A stretch of DNA of 64,000 bases from Gymnogyps californianus (Eukaryota > Chordata > Aves > Accipitriformes > Cathartidae), in assembly GCF_018139145.2 (NCBI RefSeq), contig NC_059471.1, positions 212,307,494-212,371,493 of the forward strand, written 5' to 3'. This document shows positions 62,901 to 64,000 of this stretch, piece by piece. Positions within the stretch are counted from its first letter, which is position 1. Each line of letters opens with the position of its first letter. The position numbers and the translations under genes were made by a program. The notes below the pieces were generated by a model. The model ran no database searches, had not been told where the DNA came from, and saw only the letters and a program-made list of their open reading frames with translations.

Positions 62901-64000
62901 GGTTTTATTAGAGCTTAATGGTAATTAAGAAACCTTAAGTGTGTGAAATTAAAAAACAAAAAACTCACACAAAATCCACCTTTATTGTACAACCAAGTAT
63001 ATTTCAAAGGATCTCATATTGCTCTGTATGCATTTCTTAGAGTAAAAACTGGAAGAAAGGAAATCAGTTCATGCTTTTAACGTCTTTGTACAAATGAAGG
63101 AAGCATTGCAGCTACTAGAGGAACTTGTCTTCAGTTTTTTATATACCTATAGCTTGAATAGTTTCATTTCAAGCATGGAAGAAAAGAAATTTTTCTAAAA
63201 CATTTATTGCATACAAGGACAGAAATTAAATAATTTACAGACATTAAGGAGCCATTTTCTTATGCTATCCCGTAACTACTATGGATCACCTGGAGGTTAT
63301 AAATGGATCAGCAGCATATAAAGACTAGTTCTCTATGATTTAGATGACAAGTTTTTGATATGTACTTTGAGTATTGTTTCTTAATTCAGACTTTATGCTA
63401 TTTTAACATTCAAAATTAGTAAGATTGAAAACACTGTAATATATAGTTCCAGTATCAGGAATATTTATTATGGGCCAAATTCACTTTTATTTAGAAGACA
63501 AGATCTTCAGCTTTGTCTGACACTGTGTTTGAGGATGCAAATGGAATTAAATGGTACAAATGCCTTTTGCCAAACTGAAGCAAGTTCAGAAAGTGAACTC
63601 CTGTTCATAAAGAACAATTTTGAAGAGGCTGGTGCAGCAGACAGTATACTGCAGAGCTGTTAAATCATCCGTTAACAGCATCCATGCAACTCATTCCTCT
63701 GTCCCCTCATCTGTTCTTCCAATGGTGCGCTGCTGGGGAGTGCAAGTCTACAAATCCATGCTCCAGATGTTAGCCTGGTTTGTGAATAGTGGGGCCTCAT
63801 AGCGAAAGAGAACAAACCACGAGACTTGTAATTCCAAGAGCCGCTCACTGGAGCCTAATGCTGAGGCCCTACCCCACCACGTAACCTGCTGCACTGTCTT
63901 GCAACCATTTGCATAGGTGTTCTCCATCACGGAATGTAGTGTGCCAGGTGTATAATCCTGTAACGTGTGGAATCTCCCTTTTGGGGACAAGTAATTGAGG

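Larger units (their letters stand above)
53855..64000 (+). other. Intron 11, 5' part (at least 10.1 kb)
   Basis: Runs past the end of the window. It holds the 1095-bp LTR at 56538-57632 and an AT-rich inverted repeat at 59917-59963. No further USP6NL exon is visible: I looked for the tail following LDLPVAG and saw no frame with an acceptor that continues it. A 97-aa frame at 60145-60438 has no recognisable family. Confidence 0.8.

Overview
The window is a stretch of vertebrate nuclear DNA, almost certainly from a bird. It carries chicken-repeat 1 (CR1) LINE fragments and several solo LTRs of the 5-bp-target-duplication (ERVL-like) kind common in avian genomes. Its coding sequence is split into short exons with consensus GT-AG junctions. 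Nothing bacterial, plasmid-borne or phage-like is present. The species cannot be read from the sequence alone.

The only gene I can support is the internal part of USP6NL (RN-tre, USP6 N-terminal-like), read on the + strand across the whole window. Eleven exons (called E1-E11 here) lie at 1085-1167, 20308-20347, 24911-24991, 35160-35267, 38176-38285, 41035-41083, 42905-43025, 48027-48121, 50841-50906, 50996-51095 and 53702-53854. They join without a frame break into 1006 nt (335 codons plus 1 nt), roughly residues 25-360 of the family. This covers the N-terminal lead-in and essentially the complete TBC RabGAP domain, with both catalytic fingers intact (IDLDVNR arginine finger, YCQG glutamine finger). 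The first coding exon with the start codon lies upstream of the window. The long proline/serine-rich C-terminal tail lies downstream, after an intron that runs past 64000.

Layout: 1-1084 is the end of an upstream intron with a solo LTR (347-918). Intron 1 (19.1 kb) has an older LTR-like block near 4.8-5.4 kb and is otherwise unremarkable apart from homopolymer tracts. Intron 3 (10.2 kb) holds a sense-oriented solo LTR (26922-27521) and an antisense CR1 3' end (31181-32095). Intron 7 (5.0 kb) holds a short CR1 tail and an eroded LINE reverse-transcriptase remnant. Intron 10 holds a 574-bp solo LTR with a perfect target duplication. Intron 11 holds a 1095-bp solo LTR with an internal array of about 45-bp repeats, also with a perfect target duplication.

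I found no convincing undescribed system. The best leads concern gene structure: a 36-bp tandem duplication covering the 3' splice region of E9, a pair of inverted LTRs flanking E1-E3, a sense LTR with its own TATA and ATTAAA signals inside intron 3, a weak E7 donor, and an ancient LINE RT fragment in intron 7.
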